From: DASUAS01 sp963750045
GTDB taxonomy: Bacteria > Actinomycetota > Acidimicrobiia > IMCC26256 > DASPTH01
NCBI GenBank assembly: GCA_963750045.1
Contig: CAVVPD010000002.1
Location: 1 to 64,000 of the forward strand
Length of the DNA: 64,000 nt
Reading direction: 5' to 3'
The position numbers and the translations under genes are program-made. Positions 33,728 through 42,837 of this stretch are shown here, in pieces. The notes under the pieces were generated by a model, which made no database searches, was not told where the DNA came from, and worked only from the letters and a program-made list of their open reading frames with translations. The number at the start of each line of letters is the position of its first letter. Positions within the stretch are counted from its first letter, which is position 1.

Positions 33728-34894
33728 GTGGACTTCACCCCCTCCGACGAGGCCGCGCAGTTCGCCGAGGAGGTGCGCGAGCTCGTCGAGACCGCGTTCA
33801 CACCCGCGGTGCGCCAGCGCGCCCACGATTCGGGCACCATGCACGACTGGGGGTTGCACCGGGCGATGGCCGAGCGTGGCTGGATCGCCCAGGCGCTGCC
33901 CGAAGCGCTCGGCGGTGGCGGCCGCGGCCCGGAGGAGCTCGCAGTGCTCTTCCGCGAGCTCGAGCTGGCAGGCGCGCCCTACGACGGGCTCAGCATCTGC
34001 GCCATGCTCGCATCGGTGATCGCGCACGTCGGCAACCAGATGCAGCGGCGCGTCGTGCTCCCCAAGCTGCTCTCGGGCGAGTCGATCATCGCGCTGGGCT
34101 ACTCCGAGCCCGATTCCGGTTCCGACGTCGCGGCCGCCCGCACACGCGCCGTGCGCGACGGCGAAGGCTGGCGGATCGACGGGCAGAAGATCTTCACCAG
34201 CCTGGCCGAGGAGTCCGAGTGGGTGTTCCTGCTCACGCGCACCGACCCCGATGTGCCGAAGCACCAGGGCCTCACGTTCTTCCTCGTGCCGACCTCGGCC
34301 CCCGGCTTCGAGCTGCAGCCCATCCGGACCCTGTCGGGCAAGCGCACCAACACCACCTTCTACGACGGCGTGTTCGTCGACGACGAGTGGCGCGTCGGGG
34401 AGGTGAACGGCGGTTGGCAGGTGATGCTCGTCGCGCTCTCGTTCGAACGTGGCGTCGTGGGCGGCGTGCGCGACGCGGCGCGACTCCTGACCGTCGCGGA
34501 GCAGTACCTTCCCACCGCAACACGCGACGACGGCACGCGACGCCTCGACGACCCCGATCTCCGACGTGAGCTGGCCCGCCTCGCCATCGACTGCGAGGTC
34601 GCCGACCTGTTGTCGAGCCGGGCGGTGTGGGTGGCGGCGAGCGGCCGACTGCCCGGCGTGGAGGGCGCGGCCACCAAGCTCTTCGCGTCCGAGGCGCTCG
34701 TCCGCGCCGCCGACCGCTTGCTCGATGCAGCCGGGCCGGCGGGGCTCGTGCAGTCCCACGACGTCGGCGATCTGAGCGCCTTCTTCGAGTACTGCTACCG
34801 GTTCGCGCCGGTCACCACCATCTACGGCGGTACCAGCGAGATCCAGCGCAACCTGATCGCGCAGCGCGGGCTCGGACTCCCCCGCTCGCGGTGA
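33728..34894 (+). CDS. Acyl-CoA dehydrogenase (second of three)
   Basis: 388 residues, intact. Seen: MDFTPSDEAAQFAEEVRELV, AQALPEALGGGGRGPEELAV, ALGYSEPDSGSDVAAARTRA (flavin/substrate strand), WRIDGQKIFTSLAEESEWVF, a central domain FLVPTSAPGFELQPI and the C-terminal TIYGGTSEIQRNLIAQRGLGLP. GTG start 1 base after the previous stop, and the stop overlaps the third gene by GTGA. In actinobacterial sterol side-chain degradation, paired ACAD genes make alpha2-beta2 enzymes; the same is plausible here. Confidence 0.88.
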   Translation: MDFTPSDEAAQFAEEVRELVETAFTPAVRQRAHDSGTMHDWGLHRAMAERGWIAQALPEALGGGGRGPEELAVLFRELELAGAPYDGLSICAMLASVIAHVGNQMQRRVVLPKLLSGESIIALGYSEPDSGSDVAAARTRAVRDGEGWRIDGQKIFTSLAEESEWVFLLTRTDPDVPKHQGLTFFLVPTSAPGFELQPIRTLSGKRTNTTFYDGVFVDDEWRVGEVNGGWQVMLVALSFERGVVGGVRDAARLLTVAEQYLPTATRDDGTRRLDDPDLRRELARLAIDCEVADLLSSRAVWVAASGRLPGVEGAATKLFASEALVRAADRLLDAAGPAGLVQSHDVGDLSAFFEYCYRFAPVTTIYGGTSEIQRNLIAQRGLGLPRSR

Positions 34895-36099
34895 CGGGCA
34901 CGACCCGTGCCGCGCGCTGCCCGACTTCCGTCTGCCACCCGACCTCGCCGCGTTCCGCCAACGCGTGCCGCGAGTTCCTCGCCGTCGAGTTGGCGCCGGA
35001 ACTGACGCACGGGCACCTCGACCGCACCGATCTGACCGGGTGGGACGAGCAGTTCGAACGGAACGTCCTCCGGCACGCGGGCGAGGCCGGGATCCTCGGC
35101 GTGAGTCTGCCGACCGAATTCGGCGGCGGCGGGCATCCTCCGAGCTGGCACGCCATGGTCGCCTTCGAGGCCGCGTACCACGACGCACCCCTGATCGACA
35201 CCGCGGCTGCCCTGGTTGCCCCCACCGTGCTCGCGTTCGGTTCCGACGCGCAGCGCTCGGCGTTCCTTCCCGCCGCCATCCGCGGCACGATCACGGCCTG
35301 CATCGCCTACACCGAGGCCGGCGCGGGCAGCGACCTCTCGAACATCACGACGATCGCACGAGCCGTCGGCGACGGGTTCCTGCTGAGCGGCGAGAAGGTG
35401 CTGGTCACCGGAGCCCACAAGGCCGACTGGTGCTGCACCATTGCCCGTACCGATCACGCGTCCGGCGGGCGACACGGGCTCTCGATGTTCCTCCTCGACA
35501 TGCGCACTCCCGGGATCGAGTGCGTCCGCCACCCGACCGCGAACCGCTGGACTCTCTCGACCGTCCGGTTCGACGGCGCGACCGTCAGCCGCGGACGCGC
35601 TCCTCGGCGAGCAGGATCGAGGGTGGCGCCAGCTCACCGGCGCGTTGCTCGGCGAACGATCGGGCACCGCGTGGCTGGGGTGGGCGACGCGGATCCTCGA
35701 AGCGCTGCTCACGCACTGCACGGGGACGCGCGACCGGCGACTGCGCGCCGACCTCGCCGACCTCGTGGCCCGGCTGTTCGCGGGCCTACGGCACGCGGAG
35801 CGCGTCCTCGTGCTGCAGGACCACGGGCGCGGCGCCGGTGGTCGAGGGCGCGATGAGCAAGGTCTACGCCACCGAGCTGCTCCAGAGGATCGCTCGGATC
35901 GGCGCGCAGGTGCTGGGCGCCGACGCGCTCACCGCGCCCGGCTGGTTCGGCGACGCGCTCGCCTCAGTGGTTCGCCTACGAGACGGTGGAGCGCCGGCAC
36001 CCGACGCTCAGCGCCGGCGCCAACGAGATCCAACGGACGACCATCGCGCAGGTGGGGCTGGGCCTCCCGCCCGAGCCCCGGAACCAGGGGGAACGATGA
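34891..36099 (+). CDS. Acyl-CoA dehydrogenase (third of three), five frame breaks
   Basis: About 400 residues after bridging slips near 34912, 34970, 35590, 35845 and 35965. Blocks in order: ALPDFRLPPDLAAFRQRV; REFLAVELAPELTHGHLDRT; GILGVSLPTEFGGGGHPPSW; CIAYTEAGAGSDLSNITTIA; GFLLSGEKVLVTGAHKADWC; ADALLGEQDRGWRQLTGALL; VVEGAMSKVYATELLQRIAR; and the end WFAYETVERRHPTLSAGANE-IQRTTIAQVGLG. All family motifs survive, so the slips look like sequence error. GTG overlaps the previous stop, and ATGA couples to the reductase gene behind. Confidence 0.8.
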
Positions 36100-37154
36100 C
36101 GTATCGGGTCTTGGGCTGGTCGACCGGAGGAGTGGGCAAGCTGGCTATCCGGGCCATCAACCGCCGACCCGACCTGGACCTGGTCGGCGTGTGGGTGCAC
36201 AGCGCGGAGAAGGACGGCATCGACGCCGGCGTGCTGGCGGGGATCGAGCCGATCGGGGTGCCCGCCACCACCGACGCCGACGCGCTGCTCGCGCTCGAGC
36301 CCGACTGCGTCTGCTACTCGGCCTCGGGCGAGTCGCTCGACGCCGGCGTCGTCCCCGACATGGTGAGGATGCTCGAAGCCGGCGTCAATGTGGTCACCGT
36401 GTCGGCGCCCGGCCTCGTGCACCCGGCGGGCTACAACCCCGAGTGGCGCAGCGCGCTCGAGACGGCGGCAGCCACGGGGAACGCGTCGTTGTACTCGTCG
36501 GGCATCGAGCCCGGGTTCGCGGGCGACCAGCTGCCGCTCACCCTGATGACGATGAGCGACACCGTGCGCTCGGTCCGTACGCAGGAGATCTTCCAGTACG
36601 ACGGGTACCCCGTGGCCTTCGTGATGTTCGAGGTGTTCGGCTTCGGCAGACCGATGGAGCACCCGGCGATCATGGCCACGCCCGGTGTGCAGTCGAGCAC
36701 GTGGGGTCCGCCGATCCGCATGATCGCCGACCGGCTCGGCGTCGAGCTCGACGAGATCCGCGAGACGTACGAGAAGGTGATCACGCCCGAACGTCTCGAC
36801 GTCGCGGCCGGCGTCATCGAGGCCGGGACCGTCGGCGCGGTGCGCTTCGAGACGATCGGCGTCGTCGACGGCGATGACGCGATCGTGATCGAGCACGTGA
36901 ACCGAATGGCGCGCGACCTCGCACCGCACTGGCCGTCGGCGGCGCGCGACGGCACATACCGGATCATGGTCGAAGGCAATCCCGACCTGACCTGCGAGCT
37001 CACGGTCGGACAGCCGTCGACCGCCAGCGACGACGGCATGGTCGCCACCACCATGCGTCTGGTCAACGCCATCCCCTACGTGTGCGAGGCACCCCCGGGC
37101 CTCGTCACGTCCCTCGACCTTCCCCTCACCACGCCGCGCCACGCCTTCACCTGA
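36096..37154 (+). CDS. DapB-like NAD(P)-dependent reductase / diaminopentanoate-dehydrogenase-type protein
   Basis: 352 residues. N-terminal Rossmann domain YRVLGWSTGGVGKLAIRAIN with LDLVGVWVHSAEKDGIDAGV, then DCVCYSASGESLDAGVVPDM and the catalytic-domain blocks GIEPGFAGDQLPLTL and QEIFQYDGYPVAFVMFEVFG. Actinobacterial proteins annotated as dihydrodipicolinate-reductase-like share this layout; in operons with acyl-CoA dehydrogenases they probably act on another substrate than the lysine pathway. Overlaps the third ACAD by ATGA, so all four genes form one operon. Confidence 0.83.
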   Translation: MTYRVLGWSTGGVGKLAIRAINRRPDLDLVGVWVHSAEKDGIDAGVLAGIEPIGVPATTDADALLALEPDCVCYSASGESLDAGVVPDMVRMLEAGVNVVTVSAPGLVHPAGYNPEWRSALETAAATGNASLYSSGIEPGFAGDQLPLTLMTMSDTVRSVRTQEIFQYDGYPVAFVMFEVFGFGRPMEHPAIMATPGVQSSTWGPPIRMIADRLGVELDEIRETYEKVITPERLDVAAGVIEAGTVGAVRFETIGVVDGDDAIVIEHVNRMARDLAPHWPSAARDGTYRIMVEGNPDLTCELTVGQPSTASDDGMVATTMRLVNAIPYVCEAPPGLVTSLDLPLTTPRHAFT

Positions 37155-37271
37155 CGCCCGGCCCGTCAGCGCGGCCCCTCCCGGTTCCCGGGTGTTCGCG
37201 ATACCGCGCGAGCACCTTGGTATCTTGCCGACGGCACGTGCGACGGGACGCGTGCACGACACGGAGGCGTC

Positions 37272-38837
37272 ATGCGCGGGCAGGAGACCGATCGGGGAAT
37301 CTCGCGACGAGCCTTCATGGGCGCCGCCGCCGGGGCCGCCGGGGTGCTGGCGACCACACCGTGGGCCCAGGCCGCCGAGGCGTTCGTGCGCCAGGCGGCA
37401 GCGACCGACCCGGCCGGCTCGGGCCTCGACGCGATCGAGCACGTGGTCGTGGTGATGCAGGAGAACCGGTCGTTCGATCACTACTTCGGCGCGTACCCCG
37501 GCGTCCGGGGCTTCGACGACCACTCCGGCTCCCATCTCGGCGCGTTCTCGCAGCCGTGGCCCGGGGGAGACGCGGCCCATCTGCTCCCGTACAAGCTCGA
37601 CCACGCGACGCTCCAGAACCAGTGCGCCGGCAACGCCGACGTCCCGATCCACAACTGGTCCCCGCAGCACGAGAGCTGGGCGCGCGGGCGCATGACCGAA
37701 TTCGTGTCGACCCACTCGAAGCCGCGCAACGACGGCCCTGCGCAGGCGCCCCTCGTGATGGGCTACTACGACCGTGAGAACATCCCCCTGCAGTGGGCGC
37801 TGGCCGACGCCTTCACGATCTGCGACGGGTACCACGCGTCGGTCATCGGACCGACCATGCCCAACCGGCTCTACGCGCTCTCCGGCACGATCGACCCCGT
37901 GGGCAAGCACGGTGGTCCGGTCATCAGCACGCCCGGTGTCGCGCAGTCGCCCGACGCCGTGAACAGCGTCGACTGGCCGACGATGTTCGAGGTGCTGTCC
38001 GATCACCAGATCGGTTGGAAGGTGTACCAACCGCCGGGGACCTCGGTCGGACCCACGCAGAGCCTCAACCTCGCGATCGGCTTCAACGCGCTGCTCTACT
38101 TCAAGCAGTACCTCGCCGACCCCGCATCGGACCTGTACCGTCGTGCCTTCCTGCCCGTGTGGCCCGACGAGTTCGCCACCGACGTGGCCGCGGGCACGCT
38201 GCCACCGGTGTCCTGGGTCATCCCCACCCTGGTCGACTCGGAGCACCCGTCCGCCGCGCCGACGAACGGCGCGTCCCACGTGGCCCGTGTCCTGTCGACG
38301 CTCATGGCGAACCCCGACGTGTGGTCGAAGACCGTCGTCTTCCTGACCTACGACGAGAACGGCGGCTTCTTCGACCACGTCGCACCGCCGACGGCGCCCG
38401 TCGGAACCGCCGGGGAGTCGCTGACGGTGAAGCCGCTCCCGCAGGACGCCGGAGGTGTCGCCGGACCCATCGGCCTCGGGTTTCGCGTCCCGACCCTGGT
38501 GATCTCGCCGTTCAGCCGTGGCGGCCACGTGAATTCCGACACGTTCGACCACACGTCGCTGCTCCGCTTCCTCGAAGCCCGCTTCGGGGTGAAGGCGCCC
38601 AACCTCACCGCGTGGCGCCGCAAGACGGTCGGCGACCTCACCTCGACGCTCTCGCTCGGTTCGCGCGACCTCGCGTCGTTCGTCCCGCCCTCGCTCGTCA
38701 AGCAGCAAGCGGAGCTGGCCGACTGGTGCCCCGCCAACCAGTCCCCCGCGTCGTTGCTCGCGCCACCGCCCGTGCTGAAGATCGCGACACCCCAGAAGAT
38801 GCCCGTCCAGGCGAAGGAAGCGACGGCGAACGGCTGA
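37272..38837 (+). CDS. Tat-exported phosphoesterase (phospholipase C / acid phosphatase family)
   Basis: 521 residues. Twin-arginine signal SRRAFMGAAAGAAGVLATTP with AQA cleavage near 36. The enzyme core starts IEHVVVVMQENRSFDHYFGA (~55-72; Asn/Arg/Asp metal-site residues), NHNW-like HNWSPQHESWARGRM, GYYDRENIPLQWALADAFTI, HASVIGPTMPNRLYALSGT and VFLTYDENGGFFDHVAPPTA (metal-binding Asp-Glu-Asn, ~360). Typical of bacterial PLCs acting on phospholipids outside the membrane after folded export. A 117-base upstream gap holds TTGGTATCTTG-like AT-rich DNA but no obvious promoter. Confidence 0.9.
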   Translation: MRGQETDRGISRRAFMGAAAGAAGVLATTPWAQAAEAFVRQAAATDPAGSGLDAIEHVVVVMQENRSFDHYFGAYPGVRGFDDHSGSHLGAFSQPWPGGDAAHLLPYKLDHATLQNQCAGNADVPIHNWSPQHESWARGRMTEFVSTHSKPRNDGPAQAPLVMGYYDRENIPLQWALADAFTICDGYHASVIGPTMPNRLYALSGTIDPVGKHGGPVISTPGVAQSPDAVNSVDWPTMFEVLSDHQIGWKVYQPPGTSVGPTQSLNLAIGFNALLYFKQYLADPASDLYRRAFLPVWPDEFATDVAAGTLPPVSWVIPTLVDSEHPSAAPTNGASHVARVLSTLMANPDVWSKTVVFLTYDENGGFFDHVAPPTAPVGTAGESLTVKPLPQDAGGVAGPIGLGFRVPTLVISPFSRGGHVNSDTFDHTSLLRFLEARFGVKAPNLTAWRRKTVGDLTSTLSLGSRDLASFVPPSLVKQQAELADWCPANQSPASLLAPPPVLKIATPQKMPVQAKEATANG

Positions 38838-38838
38838 G

Positions 38839-38858
38839 CCACCGGCTCGTGCCGGTGG
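38839..38858. terminator. Bidirectional terminator hairpin
   Basis: CCACCGGC-TCGT-GCCGGTGG, perfect 8-bp stem with a 4-nt loop, in the 33-base gap between the convergent phosphoesterase gene and the leftward unknown gene. Confidence 0.7.
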
Positions 38859-38870
38859 GTGGCGACGCGA

Positions 38871-39869
38871 TCAGGCGGTGTTGAGCGGGCCTGCGTAGGC
38901 GGCCGCGACCGCGGCCGCGAACGCTGGGTCGGCCAGCGGATCGGGCGACTCGGGCAGCGGTACCCCCCGCGCCGCGCAGTCGGCCCGCCAGGTCGCCAGC
39001 ACCTGATCGAAGGTGACGTCGTCGAGGTGCTCGTCGAACGTGCGGGCATCGTGGGCATCGTGGAAGCACTCGGCCTTCCACGAGATGCTGATGCGGATAT
39101 CGTCACGGCCGAACCCGCCAAACGCGCGATCGCCCTTGGTGATCCGCCACCGCGCGTCGCCGGCCTCGAATGACAGCATCGAGTCGATGGGCACCATCTC
39201 GAAGCGCCCGTCCCCCACCACCTCGACGCGGTGGTACATGAAGTCGTTGTCGCCGACCACCGCGGTGTTCGACGGCGGTTCGATGGTGACCTCGGGGGCT
39301 GCGCCGCCGTCGGGCCAGTAGCTGAAGCCCCCGTTGGGTCCCTCGTAGTACCACGCAACCGCGGTCGCGACCTTCACCCGCCATCGCTCGAACAGCCCCG
39401 ACGCGGCCATCGCGCTGACCACCCACGCCGGATACCCCGAGCGCTCGACACCGCGGAAGGTGGGGACGTCGGTGTGCTTGCGGTTCTGCGGCATCGGTGC
39501 GGTGAGGTTGGAGAACACGATGAGCGGCCGGACGATCTCGGCATCGAACACCTGCCGCGCGGCGGAGATCAGGCGCTCGTTCCCGAGGATCTCGTCGACG
39601 CCGTCGATGTGCGCCTTCCGCGAAGACACCCAGTCGCCCCGGTAGATGGGCATGGTCATCAGCTCGTCGTCGACCAGCACGCCGACGGCTTCGGGCGATC
39701 CCCGGCGCGCCGCCTCCCGGTAGGCGTCGAGCGACGCCGCGAACTCGCGCAGCATCAACACGTGCGCATAGGGACCGTTGGCCTCGCAGAGGTGCCACGC
39801 CAGCTCGGGATCGTCGAGCACGCCGGTGACGGTGACGGGCGCGCACGGAACGGTGTCGATCGTCGTCAT
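38871..39869 (-). CDS. Unknown protein, possible 2-oxoglutarate/Fe(II) oxygenase-like
   Basis: 332 residues, family not known to me. The middle part (residues ~125-230) has an HxD pair (QNRKHTDVPTFRGV) and, ~85 residues later, a His followed by a downstream Arg (NDFMYHRVEVVGDGRFE). That is the spacing of the facial triad of 2-oxoglutarate-dependent oxygenases, with many Trp/Tyr strands between. An N-terminal all-helical part (WHLCEANGPYAHVLMLREFA) precedes it. I chose ATG 39869; the open frame runs further upstream without a start context. Inferred oxygenase, moderate at best. Confidence 0.5.
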   Translation of the reverse strand: MTTIDTVPCAPVTVTGVLDDPELAWHLCEANGPYAHVLMLREFAASLDAYREAARRGSPEAVGVLVDDELMTMPIYRGDWVSSRKAHIDGVDEILGNERLISAARQVFDAEIVRPLIVFSNLTAPMPQNRKHTDVPTFRGVERSGYPAWVVSAMAASGLFERWRVKVATAVAWYYEGPNGGFSYWPDGGAAPEVTIEPPSNTAVVGDNDFMYHRVEVVGDGRFEMVPIDSMLSFEAGDARWRITKGDRAFGGFGRDDIRISISWKAECFHDAHDARTFDEHLDDVTFDQVLATWRADCAARGVPLPESPDPLADPAFAAAVAAAYAGPLNTA

Positions 39870-39944
39870 GGGGAGACGATACCAACGCCCCGCGCGGGAT
39901 CGGAGCGGATCAGTCGTACCCGGTGGGTGCGTGCGGGGCGGTGA

Positions 39945-40538
39945 TCGGGCCGTATACCTCGACACCGCCCGGTTGGCCGGCGCGGACGGCGAGTCGTTCG
40001 TGTGCACGCCGCCGCTGCGCGATCCATGGCACGCCGAGGAGCTGTGGCACGGCATGGCGACAGGCGCGGTGCACACCGTGGCCACCGACCACTGCCCGTT
40101 CACCGTGGCCGACCGGCGTGCCGGACGCGCGCCCGTCCCGGCGCCTGGACCGACTTCACCGAGATTCCCGGCGGCCTCCACGGCATCGAGACCCGCCTCG
40201 GCCTGGTCTGGGAGGGCGTGGTCGCCGGCCGCATCACCGTGGCCGACTGGGTGCGCCTCTGCGCCGAGGCCCCGGCACGCACGTTCGGCCTCTGGCCCGC
40301 CAAGGGCAACCTGCGGCCCGGCGCCGACGCCGACGTGGTGGTGTGGAACCCCGAGCGGCGCCAGTCGCTGGCCGCGAGCGCGCTGCACATGGCCGTCGAC
40401 CACTCGCCCTACGAGGAGGTCACCGTGGCGGGTTGGCCCGAAGTCGTGCTGGCGCGGGGCGACGTCGTGGCGCGCGGCGGCGAGTTCGTCGGCGAACCCG
40501 CGCGGGAGGTACGTGTCGCGCGCGCCCGGGCGACCTAG
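39945..40538 (+). pseudogene. Truncated dihydropyrimidinase / D-hydantoinase, C-terminal half
   Basis: Only about the last 195 residues of a hydantoinase-type amidohydrolase are present. They begin at AVYLDTARLAGADGESFVCT, followed by PPLRDPWHAEELWHGMATGA, VHTVATDHCPF (metal Asp), a frame slip near 40140, then WTDFTEIPGGLHGIETRLGL, FGLWPAKGNLRPGADADVVV and LHMAVDHSPYEEVTVAGWPE. The N-terminal metal site (HxH) and carboxylated Lys region are missing, with unrelated sequence before 39945, so it cannot be a working enzyme. It is part of a remnant cluster running to 44 kb. Confidence 0.8.
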
Positions 40539-41178
40539 GTGAGGAGCGGCCGGCACGCGTCGAGACCATCGACCTCGATGTCGTCACGGCGGTGTGCCTC
40601 CCACCGCGGGCGCGTGAGCACCCAACGCAGCATGCGCGCCGCCTGGCCCTCCCGGACGACCGTCTCCTCGCCGTTGGCCTCGTAGCCGTTCCGCCGGCTC
40701 ACCGCGGCCGACACCGGGTTGTCGGCGAACGACCCGCTGAGCGCCTCGTCGGCCCCGAGGCCGGCGAACGCGAGGTGCAACACCGCGGCCCGCATCTCGG
40801 TGCCGATGCCCCGACCTTGCTCCCGCTGCACGAGCCACGAGCCGGACTCGACCGTGCGTCGCACCGGGAAGTGCCTGGCCGAGAGCTCCTGGACGCCCAT
40901 CGGCACGCCGTCCCGACTCACGACGAACGGCAGCGACCAGTCGTCGCGGCTGAGCGCGGCGCGGCGTCCCCACGCGAACTGGAGCACGCCACGCTCGAGC
41001 TCCGGCGACTCGGCGCGCGCGTCCACGGCACCGAGAACGGAATGGCCGCGGGATCGTGGATCCCTTCCGCCGCCAGAGACGCGATCGCGTGCAGGTCGTC
41101 GTCGTCGGGATAGCGAAGTTCCAGGGACGGCGTGCGGACACGAAGGTCGGCAAGGGGCCAGAAGGCGGAGCGAGCCAT
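40535..41178 (-). CDS. GNAT-family N-acetyltransferase, one frameshift
   Basis: About 213 residues, RimJ/RimL-like. Frame one: MARSAFWPLADLRVRTPSLE, LRYPDDDDLHAIASLAAEGI, AAIPFSVPWT. The frame slips near 41025, then WGRRAALSRDDWSLPFVVSR, MGVQELSARHFPVRRTVESG, WLVQREQGRGIGTEMRAAVL (acetyl-CoA pyrophosphate loop QGRGIG) and FAGLGADEALSGSFADNPVS. Acetylates an amine, perhaps a ribosomal-protein terminus or small molecule. The end overlaps the hydantoinase remnant by 4 bp. Confidence 0.83.
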
Positions 41179-41243
41179 CCCCAATGGTCGCGCCGCGCGC
41201 GGGCCCGCGGCCACGCATTTCCTCGAATGCGTAGGATCGGCTC

Positions 41244-41606
41244 ATGAGCGACGGTGTGATCGAGCGGTACCTGCACGCGCTGGTGGAGGGCGACTGGTCG
41301 ACCTTCGCCGACTGCCTGGCCGACGACGGCTTCACCCGCGTGGGCCCCTACGGCGACACCTACGCGACGAAGGCCGACTACGTGGCGTTCCTGTCCGACC
41401 TCATGCCGACGCTGACGGGCTACGAGATGGAGGTCACGCGCGTCACGTACACCGGCGAAGGCCTGGCGTTCGCCGAGCTGTCCGAGACGGTGGAGGTCGA
41501 CGGTACCGCACTGCGTACGCCGGAGTGCCTCACCTTCGAAGTCACCGACGACGGCCGCATCCGCCGCGTCGACGTCTTCACGCAGACCCGCGCACCTGTC
41601 GGCTGA
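41244..41606 (+). CDS. SnoaL-like/NTF2-fold protein
   Basis: 120 residues with SnoaL pattern: VIERYLHALVEGDWSTFADCLADDGF, then YATKADYVAFLSDLMPTLTG, YEMEVTRVTYTGEGLAFAEL and strands ending RIRRVDVFTQTR. Small-molecule binding or isomerase-like. ATG 41244; convergent with a regulator remnant 10 bases beyond. Confidence 0.78.
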   Translation: MSDGVIERYLHALVEGDWSTFADCLADDGFTRVGPYGDTYATKADYVAFLSDLMPTLTGYEMEVTRVTYTGEGLAFAELSETVEVDGTALRTPECLTFEVTDDGRIRRVDVFTQTRAPVG

Positions 41607-41615
41607 CGACCGGCG

Positions 41616-41832
41616 TCAGACGTCGGCCGCGTTGAGGTAGTTGTAGATGGTGAACCGGCTGACCCCCATGGCTTCGGCGCACCGATTCGACGGAACGCCG
41701 CAGCCCAAATGCCCCGCGGTCGTTGAGCATCTGCACCGCAGCCTGCTTGTCTTCACGCGTGAGCTCGGTCGAGCGGAGCGCCCGGAGCTCCTGCTCGACC
41801 GCGGCGATCATGCGGTCGAGCGTGCCGTGCAC
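41616..41832 (-). pseudogene. YheO/DauR-type regulator, C-terminal HTH part with frame break
   Basis: LDRMIAAVEQELRALRSTEL then TREDKQAAVQMLNDRGAFGL in one frame, and after slips near 41690 and 41670 the rest EAMGVSRFTIYNYLNAADV in another. This is the linker and helix-turn-helix of YheO-like regulators (usual form: DERGAFLIRKAVE...LGVSRFTVYNYLN). The N-terminal PAS domain is not recognisable upstream. It is probably non-functional as read; relatives control D-amino-acid or diaminopropionate catabolism. Confidence 0.65.
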
Positions 41833-42014
41833 CCCGGGAGAGCCGCAACCCGCCGACCAGCTCCTCGTCCCAGTCGCAGCGGGATGTCGCTCGCGCGACC
41901 CGCGCCGGCCGGCCCACGAGGGTCGCGCCCAATGCCTCCGGCGACCGGTTCGAGCGCGACGAGCAGCGGGTGACGGCGGGGCACTGACCGGAGCGATCGG
42001 GCGCCGCGTGCGGG

Positions 42015-42225
42015 TCACGCGCCCTGGATGCGCGTGCTGATGACCCGGTGACGGTCGAGCATCTCCTCCACGCCGCATCGCGGTGAGCCGCCCGTCTTCG
42101 ACGAGCACGTTGCCGTGCACGACGGTGTGCGGCGCGCCGACACCGGTCCACGAACGCAGCCACGCCTCGATCGGGTCGCTCGAGCGACGCCGGCGAACCG
42201 GACGCCTTCCAGACGGCCAGCGCAC
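42015..42225 (-). pseudogene. Amidohydrolase (cytosine-deaminase/SsnA-like), C-terminal fragment
   Basis: Only the end of the gene: DPIEAWLRSWTGVGAPHTVV, then HGNVLVEDGRLTAMR, a frame slip near 42080, then EEMLDRHRVISTRIQGA and stop at 42015. The VVHGNVLVEDGRL motif is the conserved C-terminal beta-sandwich return of cyclic amidohydrolases. The catalytic barrel is missing; the sequence before it merges directly with the end of the iron-sulfur gene, which suggests a deletion. Confidence 0.6.
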
Positions 42226-42263
42226 CAGATCCCCGAGCGGCGCCGGGGGTCGACCCGCCGAGC

Positions 42264-42768
42264 TCAGCCGGTCGCGTCCCAGGCAGCCCGCCGACCGCCC
42301 GGGTGGCCCGATTCGCCCAGCAACTCGACCGCGTCGAGGATCTTCACGTAGCCGGTACAGCGGCAGAGGTGCGACGCCCAGGTGCCGGGCCGCGGTGTCA
42401 GCGGTCGAGCCCGGCGCCCTTCTTCTCCAGCTGAGCGAGACGCGACCCGCACGAGGATCCCCGGCGTGCTAGAAGCCGCACTGCAGCGCACCGGTCGACG
42501 CGAAGGCCGCGGCCATGCGATCACGATCCGGCGGCGGCGATGCCTTCGAGGCGGTCGTGACCTCACTCCCGTGCGATGCGGTCGAGCGAGAGATTGCAGC
42601 TGACCACTGCCTTGCCGTCGACCAGCACGGTGCAACAGCCACACTGACCGGAAGGTGAACACCGTCCTTGGCCGACAGCACACCCAGTTCCTCGCGCAGC
42701 GCGGCGAGGAGGTGCGGGATGGCCGCCGTGACGCCGACCGGCGTGCCGTTGACGGTGAACTCGGTCAC
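42264..42768 (-). CDS. [2Fe-2S] subunit of a molybdenum hydroxylase (XdhC/CoxS-like), several frame breaks
   Basis: About 165 residues spread over frames with slips between ~42380 and ~42680. Blocks in order: VTEFTVNGTPVGVTAAIPHL, LAALREELGVLSAKDG, CTVLVDGKAVVSCNLSLDRI, MAAAFASTGALQCGF, TPGILVRVAS and HLCRCTGYVKILDAVELLGE. Both clusters of the family (N-terminal plant-type and C-terminal Cx2C...CRCTGY) are visible. It transfers electrons from the molybdopterin subunit, which is absent nearby. GTG 42768 is the likely start; TTGACA lies 30 bases upstream (42798-42803). It may be a remnant. Confidence 0.7.
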
Positions 42769-42837
42769 CCAGCCAGGTTCACGGGCCTTCAACATTTTGT
42801 CAACGCGCGCATGGTTGCCATCGTGTGAACTTGGCGC

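Noticed and set aside
35976..38708. 910-residue minus-strand open frame
   Set aside because: Shadow of the DapB-like and phosphoesterase genes on the plus strand; the product has no recognisable fold and shadow-type composition.
39870..40556. Upstream extension of the unknown leftward gene to a 561-residue frame
   Set aside because: The extension crosses the hydantoinase remnant on the other strand; ATG 39869 gives a natural N-terminus.
42798..42803. TTGACA on the minus strand before the iron-sulfur subunit gene
   Set aside because: A good -35 match, but no -10 box at the right distance before the GTG at 42768; not called as a promoter.
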